DNA from: Bacteroidales bacterium UBA5281
GTDB taxonomy: Bacteria > Bacteroidota > Bacteroidia > Bacteroidales > Lentimicrobiaceae
DNA length: 53,736 bases
Reading direction: 5' to 3'
Assembly: GCA_002410555.1 (NCBI GenBank)
Contig: DHSR01000019.1
Span: 1 to 53,736, forward strand
Shown here: in pieces, positions 25,031-33,977 of the stretch
Layout: each line of letters begins with the position of its first letter
Numbering within the stretch: position 1 is the stretch's first letter
Notes under the pieces: generated by a model
What the model saw: the letters and a program-made list of their open reading frames with translations, nothing else
What the model was told of the DNA's origin: nothing
The model's database searches: none
Program-made: the position numbers and the translations under genes

Positions 25031-25513
25031 TCATATAAATGCAGTAATAGAAGTTAACACTACCGACCAGCCAACTACTGACAAACTGAGCATTACAAGT
25101 AAGTTGGGCCTGCCTGAATAATACTTGGCAGCAATAAAAGTTCCCACAGGAATAGATAACAGTACGGGGGTTAGTATTATAATTCCCGGATATCCAAACC
25201 GGTTGCGGAGCTTAATTAACATTCTTTTCTTTTTACTGCTTATATTAACCGTCCTCTTTGCCGGGAAATGAATACCGGTGATTTGCTCGAAAGCCCGGAA
25301 ATAAAGAGGGAAATTGTTCAGATAAACCCGGATCAAAACTCTGCTCACAAAAAAGAAAAAAAGCACCCCAAGAAGGCCACCTGCGGAAGTATTGAGTAGG
25401 GTGTGAAAGTATGAAAACCCAAATAAATAAGAAATGGGAGCAGCAAAAAGAAACTTAACCGCACTCAATAAAACGATGCTTAATTGTTTAATCAGAAAGC
25501 CTTGCGTAATCAT
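25031..25513 (-). CDS. Small integral membrane protein, unknown
   Basis: 160 residues with about four hydrophobic segments (around 8-30, 38-62, 112-130 and 138-160) and a basic loop in the middle (NISSKKKRMLIKLRNRFG). The segment RFGYPGIIILTPVLLSIPVG faintly recalls COG2426/DedA-like small membrane proteins, but I cannot assign a family. ATG at 25513. It lies alone between porV and the rightward M23 peptidase gene. Confidence 0.6.
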   Translation of the reverse strand: MITQGFLIKQLSIVLLSAVKFLFAAPISYLFGFSYFHTLLNTSAGGLLGVLFFFFVSRVLIRVYLNNFPLYFRAFEQITGIHFPAKRTVNISSKKKRMLIKLRNRFGYPGIIILTPVLLSIPVGTFIAAKYYSGRPNLLVMLSLSVVGWSVVLTSITAFI

Positions 25514-25722
25514 TTCGGGTTTAAAACTTATAAAGTAAAGATTTTGGGACTGGATGAATCATTAGATAACTTCCAAAAATGAATTTTATTATCTTTAACA
25601 CCTTATATAAACGTTTTTTTTGTCACTTAGTTTAATGGCTGTTTGGGATAATGTATTTTTCAAAACAATGGCCGCCGATTCTTTCATGTTGCTTATCTTT
25701 ACCACCCCAACGCTTTATTTGT

Positions 25723-27435
25723 ATGAAAATATTTATTTTGAGTCTTCTGCTTTTACTTAGTGGTGGCATTGTTTGTTCTCAAAAGTTATATCCCAGGGAT
25801 TACTTCCGTTCTCCAATGGATTTTCCCCTTACCCTTTCGGGCACCTTTGCTGAACTGCGTCCCAACCATTTTCATTCAGGCATCGACATTAAAACCGGTG
25901 GCGTAGAGGGTAAGCCTGTTTATGCCTGTGCAGATGGATATGTCAGTCGAATAAAAATATCGCCTTATGGTTTTGGGAAAGCGCTGTATGTAGTTCACCC
26001 CAATGGTTATACAACGGTTTATGGTCACTTAAGCGGTTTCAGGAGCGACATAACGACTTATGCCAAACTTCGTCAATACGAACTGGAATCGTTTGATGTA
26101 GATTTATTCTTAAAGCCCGGTCAATTAACAGTTAAAAAGGGAGAGGTATTTTGTTATACCGGAAATAGTGGTTCATCCATGGGCCCTCACCTGCACTTTG
26201 AAATACGGGATTCTAACACAGAAGAACCCATAGATCCACTACTATTTGGAATGCCGGTCAAAGATTTTATAAGACCAACGCTTAAAGGTTTCAGGATATA
26301 TGCTGAAGGGGAAAACAGCATGGTGAATGACAGGCGGGGATCAGCTGAGCCGTTATTGGCAGGCTGGGGAGAGGGTTACCATTTCAGGCTGGGAGATACC
26401 GTAACTGTGGCAGGTGGCGTCTCTTTTGGTCTTCTCGCCTGGGATCAACTGAATGGAGCATCCAACAAAAATGGTATAAACCGTTTAACCCTAACCATTG
26501 ATTCGACGATTTTCTTCAATTTTATCGCCCGGCGGTTCAGTTTCAGTGAAACACGGTACCTGAATGCTTTGATTGATTATGCTGAATACCACAAAACAGG
26601 ACAACGCTACATAAGAACCCGTAAACTTCCCAACAGCAAACTTAGCCTGTATGATAAAATTGAAAGCGAAGGTATTTTTTATCCCGAAGCAGGTAAAACG
26701 TATAACATTAAGGTAGAACTGGCCGATGGATCGGATAACATTTCCATACTTAAGTTTAATTTAAGAGGCGAGCCTGTTTCACATACTTTGGATTCACCTG
26801 TACTCAAAGGACAGCTATTCAACTATCAGACCCTGAATCGTTTCACAACACCACACCTCAGGATTACGATACCAGAAAATTGTCTTTACGAGAACATTTA
26901 TTTTGAATACAATGCCGGGGATGCTTTAAAAACCACTTGTGCACCCATTCACACCATACATTCTGCGACTACACCTGTTCATAATTTTTATGAACTATCC
27001 ATTCGCGTTGATTCAGTCTGGCGAGCATACAAGGACAAATTAACCCTGGTGAGACTCAGCTCAAAAAACAAGCCCACCGCGGTTGGCGGCACTTATGAAA
27101 ATGGATTTTTAAGCGGAAGGGTGAGGGATTTTGGTCGCTATACGATCATGGCCGATACCATAAATCCAACCATTAAATCCCGCAACATATATGATCAGAA
27201 AAAGATTACGGCACAATCAACCATTGAGTTTACGATAAGCGATGACCTTTCAGGAATAAAGAGCTACCGGGCCACGCTGAACGGTGAATGGATATTGATG
27301 GATTATGATGCAAAGAAAGGCTTGTTAACCTATGATTTTGATCATCTACTGCGTCCCGGAGCCAATAAGTTTGAACTTGTTGTAATGGATGGCTGCCTGA
27401 ATACAACTTCTTACCAGGCTACAGTGCTTTATTAG
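25723..27435 (+). CDS. Secreted M23 family metallopeptidase
   Basis: 570 residues from the ATG at 25723, which gives a proper signal peptide (MKIFILSLLLLLSGGIVCSQ); an upstream ATG would place 24 non-signal residues in front. The LytM/M23 zinc site is complete: His51 and Asp55 in HSGID, and HLH at 156-158. About 400 residues follow without a recognised domain, probably beta-sandwich. Such enzymes cut peptidoglycan cross-links in the periplasm. A near-consensus -7 box TATCTTTA sits at 25694-25701. The 3' end overlaps the converging UpxY gene by 17 bp. Confidence 0.88.
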   Translation: MKIFILSLLLLLSGGIVCSQKLYPRDYFRSPMDFPLTLSGTFAELRPNHFHSGIDIKTGGVEGKPVYACADGYVSRIKISPYGFGKALYVVHPNGYTTVYGHLSGFRSDITTYAKLRQYELESFDVDLFLKPGQLTVKKGEVFCYTGNSGSSMGPHLHFEIRDSNTEEPIDPLLFGMPVKDFIRPTLKGFRIYAEGENSMVNDRRGSAEPLLAGWGEGYHFRLGDTVTVAGGVSFGLLAWDQLNGASNKNGINRLTLTIDSTIFFNFIARRFSFSETRYLNALIDYAEYHKTGQRYIRTRKLPNSKLSLYDKIESEGIFYPEAGKTYNIKVELADGSDNISILKFNLRGEPVSHTLDSPVLKGQLFNYQTLNRFTTPHLRITIPENCLYENIYFEYNAGDALKTTCAPIHTIHSATTPVHNFYELSIRVDSVWRAYKDKLTLVRLSSKNKPTAVGGTYENGFLSGRVRDFGRYTIMADTINPTIKSRNIYDQKKITAQSTIEFTISDDLSGIKSYRATLNGEWILMDYDAKKGLLTYDFDHLLRPGANKFELVVMDGCLNTTSYQATVLY

Positions 27436-27958
27436 CATATACTTTCAGCGAGGTAAGATTTTCGGAACCTATGGTCACCAGCAGGCCCTGACCTATTTCT
27501 CCAAGCCTGACGAGCATTTTGTGTGTGCCCCGGTATTCCACCAACTCACCGGTAAGGCCCAGCAACGGCCCGGCTATTACCTCAACTTCCTGTCCAGGTT
27601 TAAACCGCTGATCCGAAACTTCGAGTTCAATTTCCTGATGAAGCAGTCGTTTAACGATGTCAATCTGTTTTTCAGGTATGGGTGCTGCTTTACCTTCAAA
27701 GGTGATGAACCTTACCAGATTACCGGCTTCAAGTACCAGACGACAGGCTGAAACCGGTATTCTGACAAAAAGATAAGATTTGAACAATGGTTCATCTACC
27801 CATTTCCACCTGTCGCTCCAACGCCGCCGGGTACGCTGCAAAGGCAAATAACATTCGTAACCTGCTTCTGTCAGCTTTTTATAAGAAGTTTTTTCATTTC
27901 GCGGTCGCGTATAACAGGCAAACCATTGTAATGTATGGCCATTATCCGTTCCATTCAT
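27419..27958 (-). CDS. UpxY-type NusG/RfaH-like transcription antiterminator
   Basis: 179 residues from the ATG at 27958 (a GTG at 27970 would add four residues). NusG N-terminal domain with LQWFACYTRPRNEKTSYKKL, PLFKSYLFVRI, and a C-terminal KOW region around FKPGQEVEVIAGPLLGLTGE. In Bacteroides, UpxY proteins bind RNA polymerase and allow read-through of capsule operons, each usually being the first gene of its own operon. Here it stands about 5 kb beyond the 3' end of the leftward glycan locus, and no UpxZ is next to it. It may act in trans on the locus; this is inference. Confidence 0.85.
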   Translation of the reverse strand: MNGTDNGHTLQWFACYTRPRNEKTSYKKLTEAGYECYLPLQRTRRRWSDRWKWVDEPLFKSYLFVRIPVSACRLVLEAGNLVRFITFEGKAAPIPEKQIDIVKRLLHQEIELEVSDQRFKPGQEVEVIAGPLLGLTGELVEYRGTHKMLVRLGEIGQGLLVTIGSENLTSLKVYANKAL

Positions 27959-28017
27959 TTCAATGCTCACGACTATTGAATTTATGCAACAATAAAAATT
28001 TTTCCGTCCTTTTTAAA

Positions 28018-28344
28018 TCAGGAAACGGGGGAGTTAACCGGAAATTTATCAATGATGGATTCAGAGGAAACCACACCATGAATAATTTCAAAGCAGGAAT
28101 AATTTATGGGTTGCATTTCATGAATAGCGAAAGTATCTATAGTGCAGTTTTCAGGCCCTTTCCGGCACCAGGCTAAAAACTGATTGAGTGGTTCAGGTTC
28201 CCCTTCTGCGTCTATCAATATACCATCATCAATATACATAGCCTTTCCGAAAATATTGAACTTAACCGCATTCTCAGCAGCCTGAACTCTGAAACCAATC
28301 CGCTGCACATTTCCGGTAATGTAAATTTGTATTCTTTTTTTCAT
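28018..28344 (-). CDS. Acylphosphatase-like protein with altered active site
   Basis: 108 residues with the acylphosphatase fold pattern: IQIYITGNVQRIGFRVQAAE near the start and DAEGEPEPLNQFLAWCRKGP in the middle. The phosphate-binding Arg19 is kept, but the loop that normally reads GVGFR is RIGFR, and the catalytic Asn of the GWVRN motif is Tyr37 (GKAMYIDDG). The C-terminus is about 15 residues longer than usual. Acylphosphatases hydrolyse acyl phosphates such as 1,3-bisphosphoglycerate; this copy may have lost activity. ATG at 28344. Confidence 0.75.
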   Translation of the reverse strand: MKKRIQIYITGNVQRIGFRVQAAENAVKFNIFGKAMYIDDGILIDAEGEPEPLNQFLAWCRKGPENCTIDTFAIHEMQPINYSCFEIIHGVVSSESIIDKFPVNSPVS

Positions 28345-28541
28345 AATTCAAAAGTAAACGTTTCCTTCATCAATACTTTTATAAAGCCAAAAATCAGGCA
28401 AAATTAACGATTATACATCAAATGAATTGCCACGTTAGCTTAAAAAATTCCTACAATCTGGTCATTAACTCAAGAACAGAAGATCAGGCATAATGTTCAT
28501 ATACAGAATTAGGCATCATTTTTTTTATTTTTATGATTTTT

Positions 28542-29876
28542 CTATTTTGCTGCTGCAAGTTCAAGCATTTGCTCATAAACCCTAACCCAGCCTTTCCAGC
28601 GTTTCTGGTCTGACAGGGATTCATTGTGCCAGAGACTGATAAAGGTACCTCCCACCTTTTTAACTTCATCTACGATTTGCTGAATGGTTTTTAGCGCCTC
28701 ATCAGCATCCAGGTTCATATAATCTCTAAGCGTACCCTCCATGAGCGCGAACGGATAAACTCTAAGACTGGTTGCCACTTCTGCCTCAAGGTCATACCAA
28801 AAGAAAGGGGTACAAATGCCGGCACGAAACCCGGGTTCAGCAGCAAAACCCATGGTAAAATCCATCTGAATATCCTGATCAAGCAACTGACGATAGGTAT
28901 ACGGTAGATTTAATTTTAAGAAATGCTGGCGACTTGCAGTAATTTCCCGCTTAAGCACTCCCGACAACTGATTTATTTCTTTTTTCAGGATTTCAGGATG
29001 GTCGTTTGAAACATAACCCGGATGAATGCCAATATGGGCATAATCAGCTAGAGCCTTTACAAGGGTTTGAAAGTCAGCATTATTTACCGGAATATTTTTA
29101 TCATTTAAACCATAATCGGCAAACAAAATAAAAAACCAGGGTTTGAGTCCATGCGCACTATGTAATTTGTACATCAGGTCATAAGTGTCGAAAGGATCGT
29201 TTTGTCTGCCCAGCAATACCCGGGTCCGCATTTTTATTTCCGAAAAATTACCGGTCAGCACATCTTTTAAATACCCTCCAAAAATACGCATCCCTCCTTT
29301 GTTTCGGTAGGCCCAGGCAGCATCGATGTCGATGGTGGGAATAAAACGGTAGGTGGTAGGCTGTATGCGTATTCCGGCAAACTTATTTTCCAGCAGTTTA
29401 CCAAGCGCAAGTGCCCATTTATTGACTACCGGAACCCGCAAAAAGCCTTGCTGTGAAGCCATGGATGAGGATGCGGAAAACCGGTTGTGTTCATCGCGCA
29501 TATGAGGCAGGTATTCCTCATAACGACTCACCAGATAAAAAGCAGCCGAAAAGAGATCGAAAGGTATATCTGCCGATTTTCCATAAACAGCATAAAATGC
29601 ACGTGAGTCTTCAAAATCAATAAAGCCGAATTGATGACTGCTTATGGATTTTTCAGTAAGCAAGCCCGCCGACATGATAAAAATTTCCTCTTTCCGCCGT
29701 AGCGGTTGAACATCATAACAAAGTACCGGACCCGTATAGTTTTGATACAGTGAAGGATCGCTTGTAAATCCGAAGCTAAGTCCCAACAAATCACCCAATA
29801 TCAGTTTAAAAATATAGGTGATGCGAGGGGTAATCAAAGGAGTATAAATAAGGAGATTATTCTGCATACTTATCAT
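28542..29876 (-). CDS. Polysaccharide deacetylase family protein
   Basis: 444 residues from the ATG at 29876, whose A overlaps the stop codon of the permease gene (TAATGA), suggesting coupling; an ATG nine bases later is the alternative. A mixed N-terminal domain precedes an NodB-like barrel: TIDIDAAW supplies the first Asp pair, HIGIHPGY the His pair, and ISLWHNESL the final His near the C-terminus. Proteins of this layout in Bacteroidota are annotated as DUF7033-containing deacetylases. Without a signal peptide it is probably cytoplasmic. Substrate unknown. Confidence 0.82.
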   Translation of the reverse strand: MISMQNNLLIYTPLITPRITYIFKLILGDLLGLSFGFTSDPSLYQNYTGPVLCYDVQPLRRKEEIFIMSAGLLTEKSISSHQFGFIDFEDSRAFYAVYGKSADIPFDLFSAAFYLVSRYEEYLPHMRDEHNRFSASSSMASQQGFLRVPVVNKWALALGKLLENKFAGIRIQPTTYRFIPTIDIDAAWAYRNKGGMRIFGGYLKDVLTGNFSEIKMRTRVLLGRQNDPFDTYDLMYKLHSAHGLKPWFFILFADYGLNDKNIPVNNADFQTLVKALADYAHIGIHPGYVSNDHPEILKKEINQLSGVLKREITASRQHFLKLNLPYTYRQLLDQDIQMDFTMGFAAEPGFRAGICTPFFWYDLEAEVATSLRVYPFALMEGTLRDYMNLDADEALKTIQQIVDEVKKVGGTFISLWHNESLSDQKRWKGWVRVYEQMLELAAAK

Positions 29877-31117
29877 TATTCGTACCTCAGGGATTCTACC
29901 GGATCCAGACTTGCGGCTTTGGTAGCAGGTATATAACCGGATATAATGGCAACCAGAAAACACAAAGTTACTCCCAGTGCCATCCACAACCAGGGTATAA
30001 TGAAACTTGAGCCAATAAATAGAGAAAGTACATTGCCTATTAATATTCCAAGCACTATTCCAACGATACCACCAAGCTGTCCAATAACAATGGCTTCGGC
30101 CAGAAATTGATTGCGGATAGTTTTGCGGGTAGCACCCAGCGCCATTCGGATGCCAATTTCCTGCGTTCGCTCTGTAACAGAAACCAACATGATGTTCATT
30201 AATCCAATGGCAGCGCCTATGAGGGTAATGATGCCAATAATGGTGGCTGCCAGGCGGAGGTACTTAAGGTTTTCAAATAACATTTGCGACAGGTTGTCGC
30301 TTTTACTGATGTCGAAACTGTTTTCTTCACCCAATTTACCCTCGCGCACAATCCGGAATGCGCCGGTAGCTTCGCCAAGGGCTGCATCAAGCAGGGCGGG
30401 ATCCTTAACCATAATGTTTATCGAAAACGACATATTGGGTCTGGGAAATGCCTGACGAACATTGGTAATGGGTAATATTACCTGATTGTCGGGATTAAAG
30501 CCCATGCTACTTCCCTTGCTCTTCATTACACCAATAATCTGATATTTACCGGGGCCGATGCTGATGATGCGTCCAATTGGATCAATACTTCCTTCAAAGA
30601 GTTTGCTCACCACACCTGCGCCAAGAACAGCCACAGGTACTCCATAAATAACTTCATTAGAAGACATATTGCGCCCCTGACCGATTTCGTTGCCTGAGGT
30701 AACCACATAGTTTTCGTCAGAACCAATTACAGGTATATTGGGATTTGTTTTGTTGCTGCCGTATTTCAGTGTAGCGGTATTGGTAGCATAGGTAAAAATG
30801 GAGGTGTAGGCCGGAAAATCAAATTGTTGCTTAAACGCATTGGCTTCGCGCCATGAAATGGCCCTGAAGTTTCGGGGCCGCAAACTTCTTCCACCCATAT
30901 GAACCATCATTCCCCGGTTACGGATGGTAATGGTATTGGCACCCATGCTGGCAAAATTTTCGCTCAGATAATATTTTATGGAGTCGATGGAAGTAAGTAT
31001 ACCAACCAGTGCCATAATCCCAAACGAAATAAGCAAAACAGTAAGAATACTGCGTAAAAGATGCGATCTGATTGAATCGAGAGAAATGTTTATGTTTTCA
31101 CGAAAAAGATCGGCCAT
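29876..31117 (-). CDS. MacB/FtsX-type ABC transporter permease
   Basis: 413 residues: one N-terminal membrane helix (about 22-44), a large periplasmic MacB-PCD domain (about 45-270), then three C-terminal helices. The FtsX-domain motif VTERTQEIGIRMALGATRKT is intact. ATP-binding partner and membrane-fusion protein are not adjacent, so they must be encoded elsewhere. Such permeases transmit force for export of lipoproteins, peptides or antibiotics, or work in cell-envelope signalling. ATG at 31117 behind a TAAATTTG box. Confidence 0.92.
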   Translation of the reverse strand: MADLFRENINISLDSIRSHLLRSILTVLLISFGIMALVGILTSIDSIKYYLSENFASMGANTITIRNRGMMVHMGGRSLRPRNFRAISWREANAFKQQFDFPAYTSIFTYATNTATLKYGSNKTNPNIPVIGSDENYVVTSGNEIGQGRNMSSNEVIYGVPVAVLGAGVVSKLFEGSIDPIGRIISIGPGKYQIIGVMKSKGSSMGFNPDNQVILPITNVRQAFPRPNMSFSINIMVKDPALLDAALGEATGAFRIVREGKLGEENSFDISKSDNLSQMLFENLKYLRLAATIIGIITLIGAAIGLMNIMLVSVTERTQEIGIRMALGATRKTIRNQFLAEAIVIGQLGGIVGIVLGILIGNVLSLFIGSSFIIPWLWMALGVTLCFLVAIISGYIPATKAASLDPVESLRYE

Positions 31118-31132
31118 GTTTTTATTTTTTTA

Positions 31133-31140
31133 CAAATTTA
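31133..31140 (-). promoter_or_regulatory. -7 box TAAATTTG for the ABC permease-deacetylase pair
   Basis: A perfect TAnnTTTG on the minus strand, 15 bp before the permease ATG; TTTG at 31157-31160 may be the -33 element. Confidence 0.5.
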
Positions 31141-31249
31141 CGCATTGAATGGTCTGCAAATGCAATGGGGGTATTATTTTTATGCATTTATATCAAATAA
31201 ATCCGCAGCGGCCAGCCAGTAAGCTGAATTCAGCATGAATACCCAAAAA

Positions 31250-31279
31250 TAAAAAAACTCCCCGGGATACCAGGGAGTT
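31250..31279 (-). terminator. Intrinsic terminator of upp
   Basis: Minus strand: AACTCCCTGG, loop TATC, CCGGGGAGTT with one G-U wobble, then TTTTT and a T-rich run. It lies 23 bp after the upp stop. Confidence 0.85.
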
Positions 31280-31302
31280 GGTCAGCAAAGTCAGATTTTT
31301 TT

Positions 31303-31953
31303 TTAAAGCTTACTGCCGAATGCGAGATCTCCTGCATCACCCAAACCGGGTACAATGTATGCCTGGGCAGTCAATTCATCATCTATGGCACCCACCCACA
31401 ATGTGATGTCCTTCATGGGAAGGTGACGCTGCATATAATCCACACCCTGAGTGCTGGCAATAAGAGTAACAATATGCGTATGTCTGGGTTTTCCCTTACT
31501 CATTAATGCCTTATAGCTGAGTTCAAGAGATGCACCGGTGGCCAGCATGGGGTCAGAAAGAATAAGGATACGATTGGTAAGTTCCGGACCGGACACATAT
31601 TCTACCTGGATTTTAAACCCACCATCTTTACTGTGTTTGCGATAAGCAGAAACAAAAGCATTTTCAGACCGGTCGAAAGCATTGAGCAGCCCCTGATGCA
31701 GGGGAAGGCCCGCCCGCAGAATGGTGGCGAGCACCGGTAGACTTTTAAGAACATTCACTTCGGTACTTCCCAAAGGGGTAATTATCTCTTTGGGAATATA
31801 TTCGAGCTGCCGGCTGATTTCATAGCCAAAAATTGCTCCGAGCCGTTCCATGTTCTTCCTGAAACGCCAGGGATCACGTTGAATTACAATATCACGAATC
31901 TCAGCAATATACTGATTAAAGACGGAATTCTGTTCCCCCAGATTTTTAATCAT
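31303..31953 (-). CDS. upp: Uracil phosphoribosyltransferase
   Basis: 216 residues. The PRPP-binding loop is ILSDPMLATGASLELSYKAL, the N-terminal RNMERLGAIFGYEISRQLEY and the C-terminal VPGLGDAGDLAFGSK follow the UPRTase pattern. It converts uracil and PRPP to UMP in pyrimidine salvage. ATG at 31953, with its own promoter and terminator, so it is separate from the glycan locus that ends about 220 bp upstream. Confidence 0.94.
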   Translation of the reverse strand: MIKNLGEQNSVFNQYIAEIRDIVIQRDPWRFRKNMERLGAIFGYEISRQLEYIPKEIITPLGSTEVNVLKSLPVLATILRAGLPLHQGLLNAFDRSENAFVSAYRKHSKDGGFKIQVEYVSGPELTNRILILSDPMLATGASLELSYKALMSKGKPRHTHIVTLIASTQGVDYMQRHLPMKDITLWVGAIDDELTAQAYIVPGLGDAGDLAFGSKL

Positions 31954-31988
31954 AAACTCCGGTTATAAAGAAAAATTTTGCACATCGG

Positions 31989-31996
31989 CAAATATA
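31989..31996 (-). promoter_or_regulatory. -7 box TATATTTG for upp
   Basis: A perfect TAnnTTTG on the minus strand, 35 bp upstream of the upp ATG. No consensus TTG at 19 nt. Confidence 0.5.
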
Positions 31997-32176
31997 CATA
32001 TTTTCTCAGCATATGGGTTGATTTTCCATGGATTGTAACAATTATTCGTTAAAAAAATATGAATTTTTATGCCATGTTTGTTTGCAAAACTTCCTGCTGC
32101 TGAAGGAATATTCTGATAACGGGATAACGATTTATTATATCGGGGGAAGTGCATGGTTTGTATATGGCAGAGTCAT

Positions 32177-33292
32177 TTACTCACTTTTGGCAAATTTTTC
32201 GGGATGATTGGCCATCTTCCGCTGCCTTTTTCTTAAATAGATAATAACGATAGGAATAATGGTGAGTATAGTTCCGGAGGATAATAACAAAACAAACAGG
32301 CGGTTAACGCCCAACCATTGAAATTCCCAGGCAAGCAAAACAAAGAGTATGTTTACAAGCATCAGCAAATAGGTAGCGTTTAAATGACAAAAGCCTAGTT
32401 TAAGCAGAAAATGGTGCATGTGTGCCCTGTCGGGAGCAAATGGAGTACACTTACGATACAACCTGACTATGAAAAGCCTTAAGGTGTCAAAAAGGGGAAT
32501 CATCATAATGGCAAAAGAAATGGCCGGTGCTGATTGCACCGTATTCATAGTATTGCCGGGAATGTTTAGTTCATTAAAACGTATGGTCATTACCGTAAGA
32601 AAAAATCCAATCAATAATGAACCGGTATCACCCATAAAGATCTTGTATTTTGAATCGAGCAGGTTATACCGGAGAAATGCGAAAAGAACCCCAATCAGAC
32701 TCAGTCCCATGACTACCAGCCCGGTTTTACCTGCTTTAAAAAACCATTCGGTAAAAAAAACAGTTGAAACAATGGCCAGACCGGCTGCCAGTCCATCAAT
32801 GCCATCTACCAGGTTGAAAGAGTTGATGATGACCAAAAACAGAAAAATGGTAATGATTAAACTAAGAAAGTAACCAATTTCATAAAATCCAAAAAGTCCA
32901 TGTAAATGGGTAATTCTAATATCTGCAAACAAAATTATAATGATTGCGGCGGCAATCTGACCTGACATCTTTTTGAGGGGCGTAAGTTCAGTTATGTCAT
33001 CCTTTAATCCAGTAAAGAAAATAACCATTGCTCCTGCAATGAGATAAGCCGCATTTACAGCCTCCGCGCCTACATTAAAGATAAGCACGGCAATAGAAAA
33101 TCCGCCAAAAATCGCCATCCCACCCAGGTTAGGAATACTTCCTTTATGAGAAGTTCTGTGGTTAGGCATATCCACAAGGTTCTTTTTCCGGGCAACATCA
33201 ATAATTACCGGAATTGAGATTAAACCAATGATTAAAGAAAGCAAAAATGCCCCAACCATGCGAACTTCCGGTAAAAACAACCATCGTATCAT
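32177..33292 (-). CDS. WecA/MraY-type polyprenyl-phosphate sugar-1-phosphate transferase
   Basis: 371 residues with about ten membrane helices. Active-site motifs are intact: Asp98-Asp99 in GLKDD, NLVDGIDGLA (159-168), FMGDTGS (218-224) and HMHH (290-293). WecA-like enzymes load GlcNAc-1-P or a related sugar phosphate onto undecaprenyl phosphate. HMHH rather than the MraY pattern points to the WecA group. It is the last (3') gene of the leftward glycan locus and the only polytopic initiating enzyme here. ATG at 33292. Confidence 0.9.
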   Translation of the reverse strand: MIRWLFLPEVRMVGAFLLSLIIGLISIPVIIDVARKKNLVDMPNHRTSHKGSIPNLGGMAIFGGFSIAVLIFNVGAEAVNAAYLIAGAMVIFFTGLKDDITELTPLKKMSGQIAAAIIIILFADIRITHLHGLFGFYEIGYFLSLIITIFLFLVIINSFNLVDGIDGLAAGLAIVSTVFFTEWFFKAGKTGLVVMGLSLIGVLFAFLRYNLLDSKYKIFMGDTGSLLIGFFLTVMTIRFNELNIPGNTMNTVQSAPAISFAIMMIPLFDTLRLFIVRLYRKCTPFAPDRAHMHHFLLKLGFCHLNATYLLMLVNILFVLLAWEFQWLGVNRLFVLLLSSGTILTIIPIVIIYLRKRQRKMANHPEKFAKSE

Positions 33293-33384
33293 TCAAAAAA
33301 ATCCTATTTTCACATTTATAAACATTTCATATTTTCATAAGTTTATCACATTTCTGAAACAAAGTAATGGGTAAATTTTGGCAT

Positions 33385-33966
33385 TCAAACAATAATTTGT
33401 TTTCGACGCCTGAATTTCTCAACCCATACCACCCAAAGTGCAAAAATGACCACATAAAAGAAGGTTCTCAATACCCATTCATGGATAAAATCCCAATATT
33501 GCGGCCAATGCAATGCCACCAGCGACAATACCACAATCCGGAAAACATTCACGAAGAACATGACTATAAAGCCGGCCGGAATAAACCATAATTTATGTTT
33601 CCAGGGACCGGGAAACAGAATAAAAAGTACTGCAATCTGGTAGAACTGTTTTAATCCCGAGCAACCCTCATCAATGGTTACATGACTGCCGTTTGAGAAC
33701 CACATGGTATTGGGTTCAGAAGTAGTCATGTTGAGCATTAATATGTTTTTGTTAAACCAGTGAGACGAAAGATACACCGCGCGTGCGAGCCTGTCTGCCG
33801 TTGAGGTAATTATGGTAAATTGGGTTATCCATCCATAGAAATCCCACCAGAGCATATGAAACACAATGGTGATAAGGGCAAATATTAAAACGTCAACCAA
33901 CGCGCCCAGTTTATGACGATGGATAAACACATTACACCTTTCATACGCAGTCTGCAGTGATTTCAT
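33385..33966 (-). CDS. Exosortase/archaeosortase family protein
   Basis: 193 residues with several membrane helices. The transpeptidase triad of the family is visible: Cys102 in DEGCSGLKQF, Arg143 in NVFRIVVL and His162 in IHEWVLR. Exosortases recognise C-terminal PEP-CTERM-like tripartite signals and are almost always linked to extracellular polysaccharide genes. It is compact, with no C-terminal EpsI-type domain. A FemAB-like gene lies 11 bp upstream, an arrangement known from exosortase systems. No candidate target with a PEP-CTERM-like tail is in the window. Confidence 0.87.
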   Translation of the reverse strand: MKSLQTAYERCNVFIHRHKLGALVDVLIFALITIVFHMLWWDFYGWITQFTIITSTADRLARAVYLSSHWFNKNILMLNMTTSEPNTMWFSNGSHVTIDEGCSGLKQFYQIAVLFILFPGPWKHKLWFIPAGFIVMFFVNVFRIVVLSLVALHWPQYWDFIHEWVLRTFFYVVIFALWVVWVEKFRRRKQIIV

Positions 33967-33977
33967 AGTAAGATGTT

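Noticed and set aside
31963..32154. 63-codon frame between upp and the WecA-like gene
   Set aside because: It covers the upp promoter box and has no protein-like pattern.
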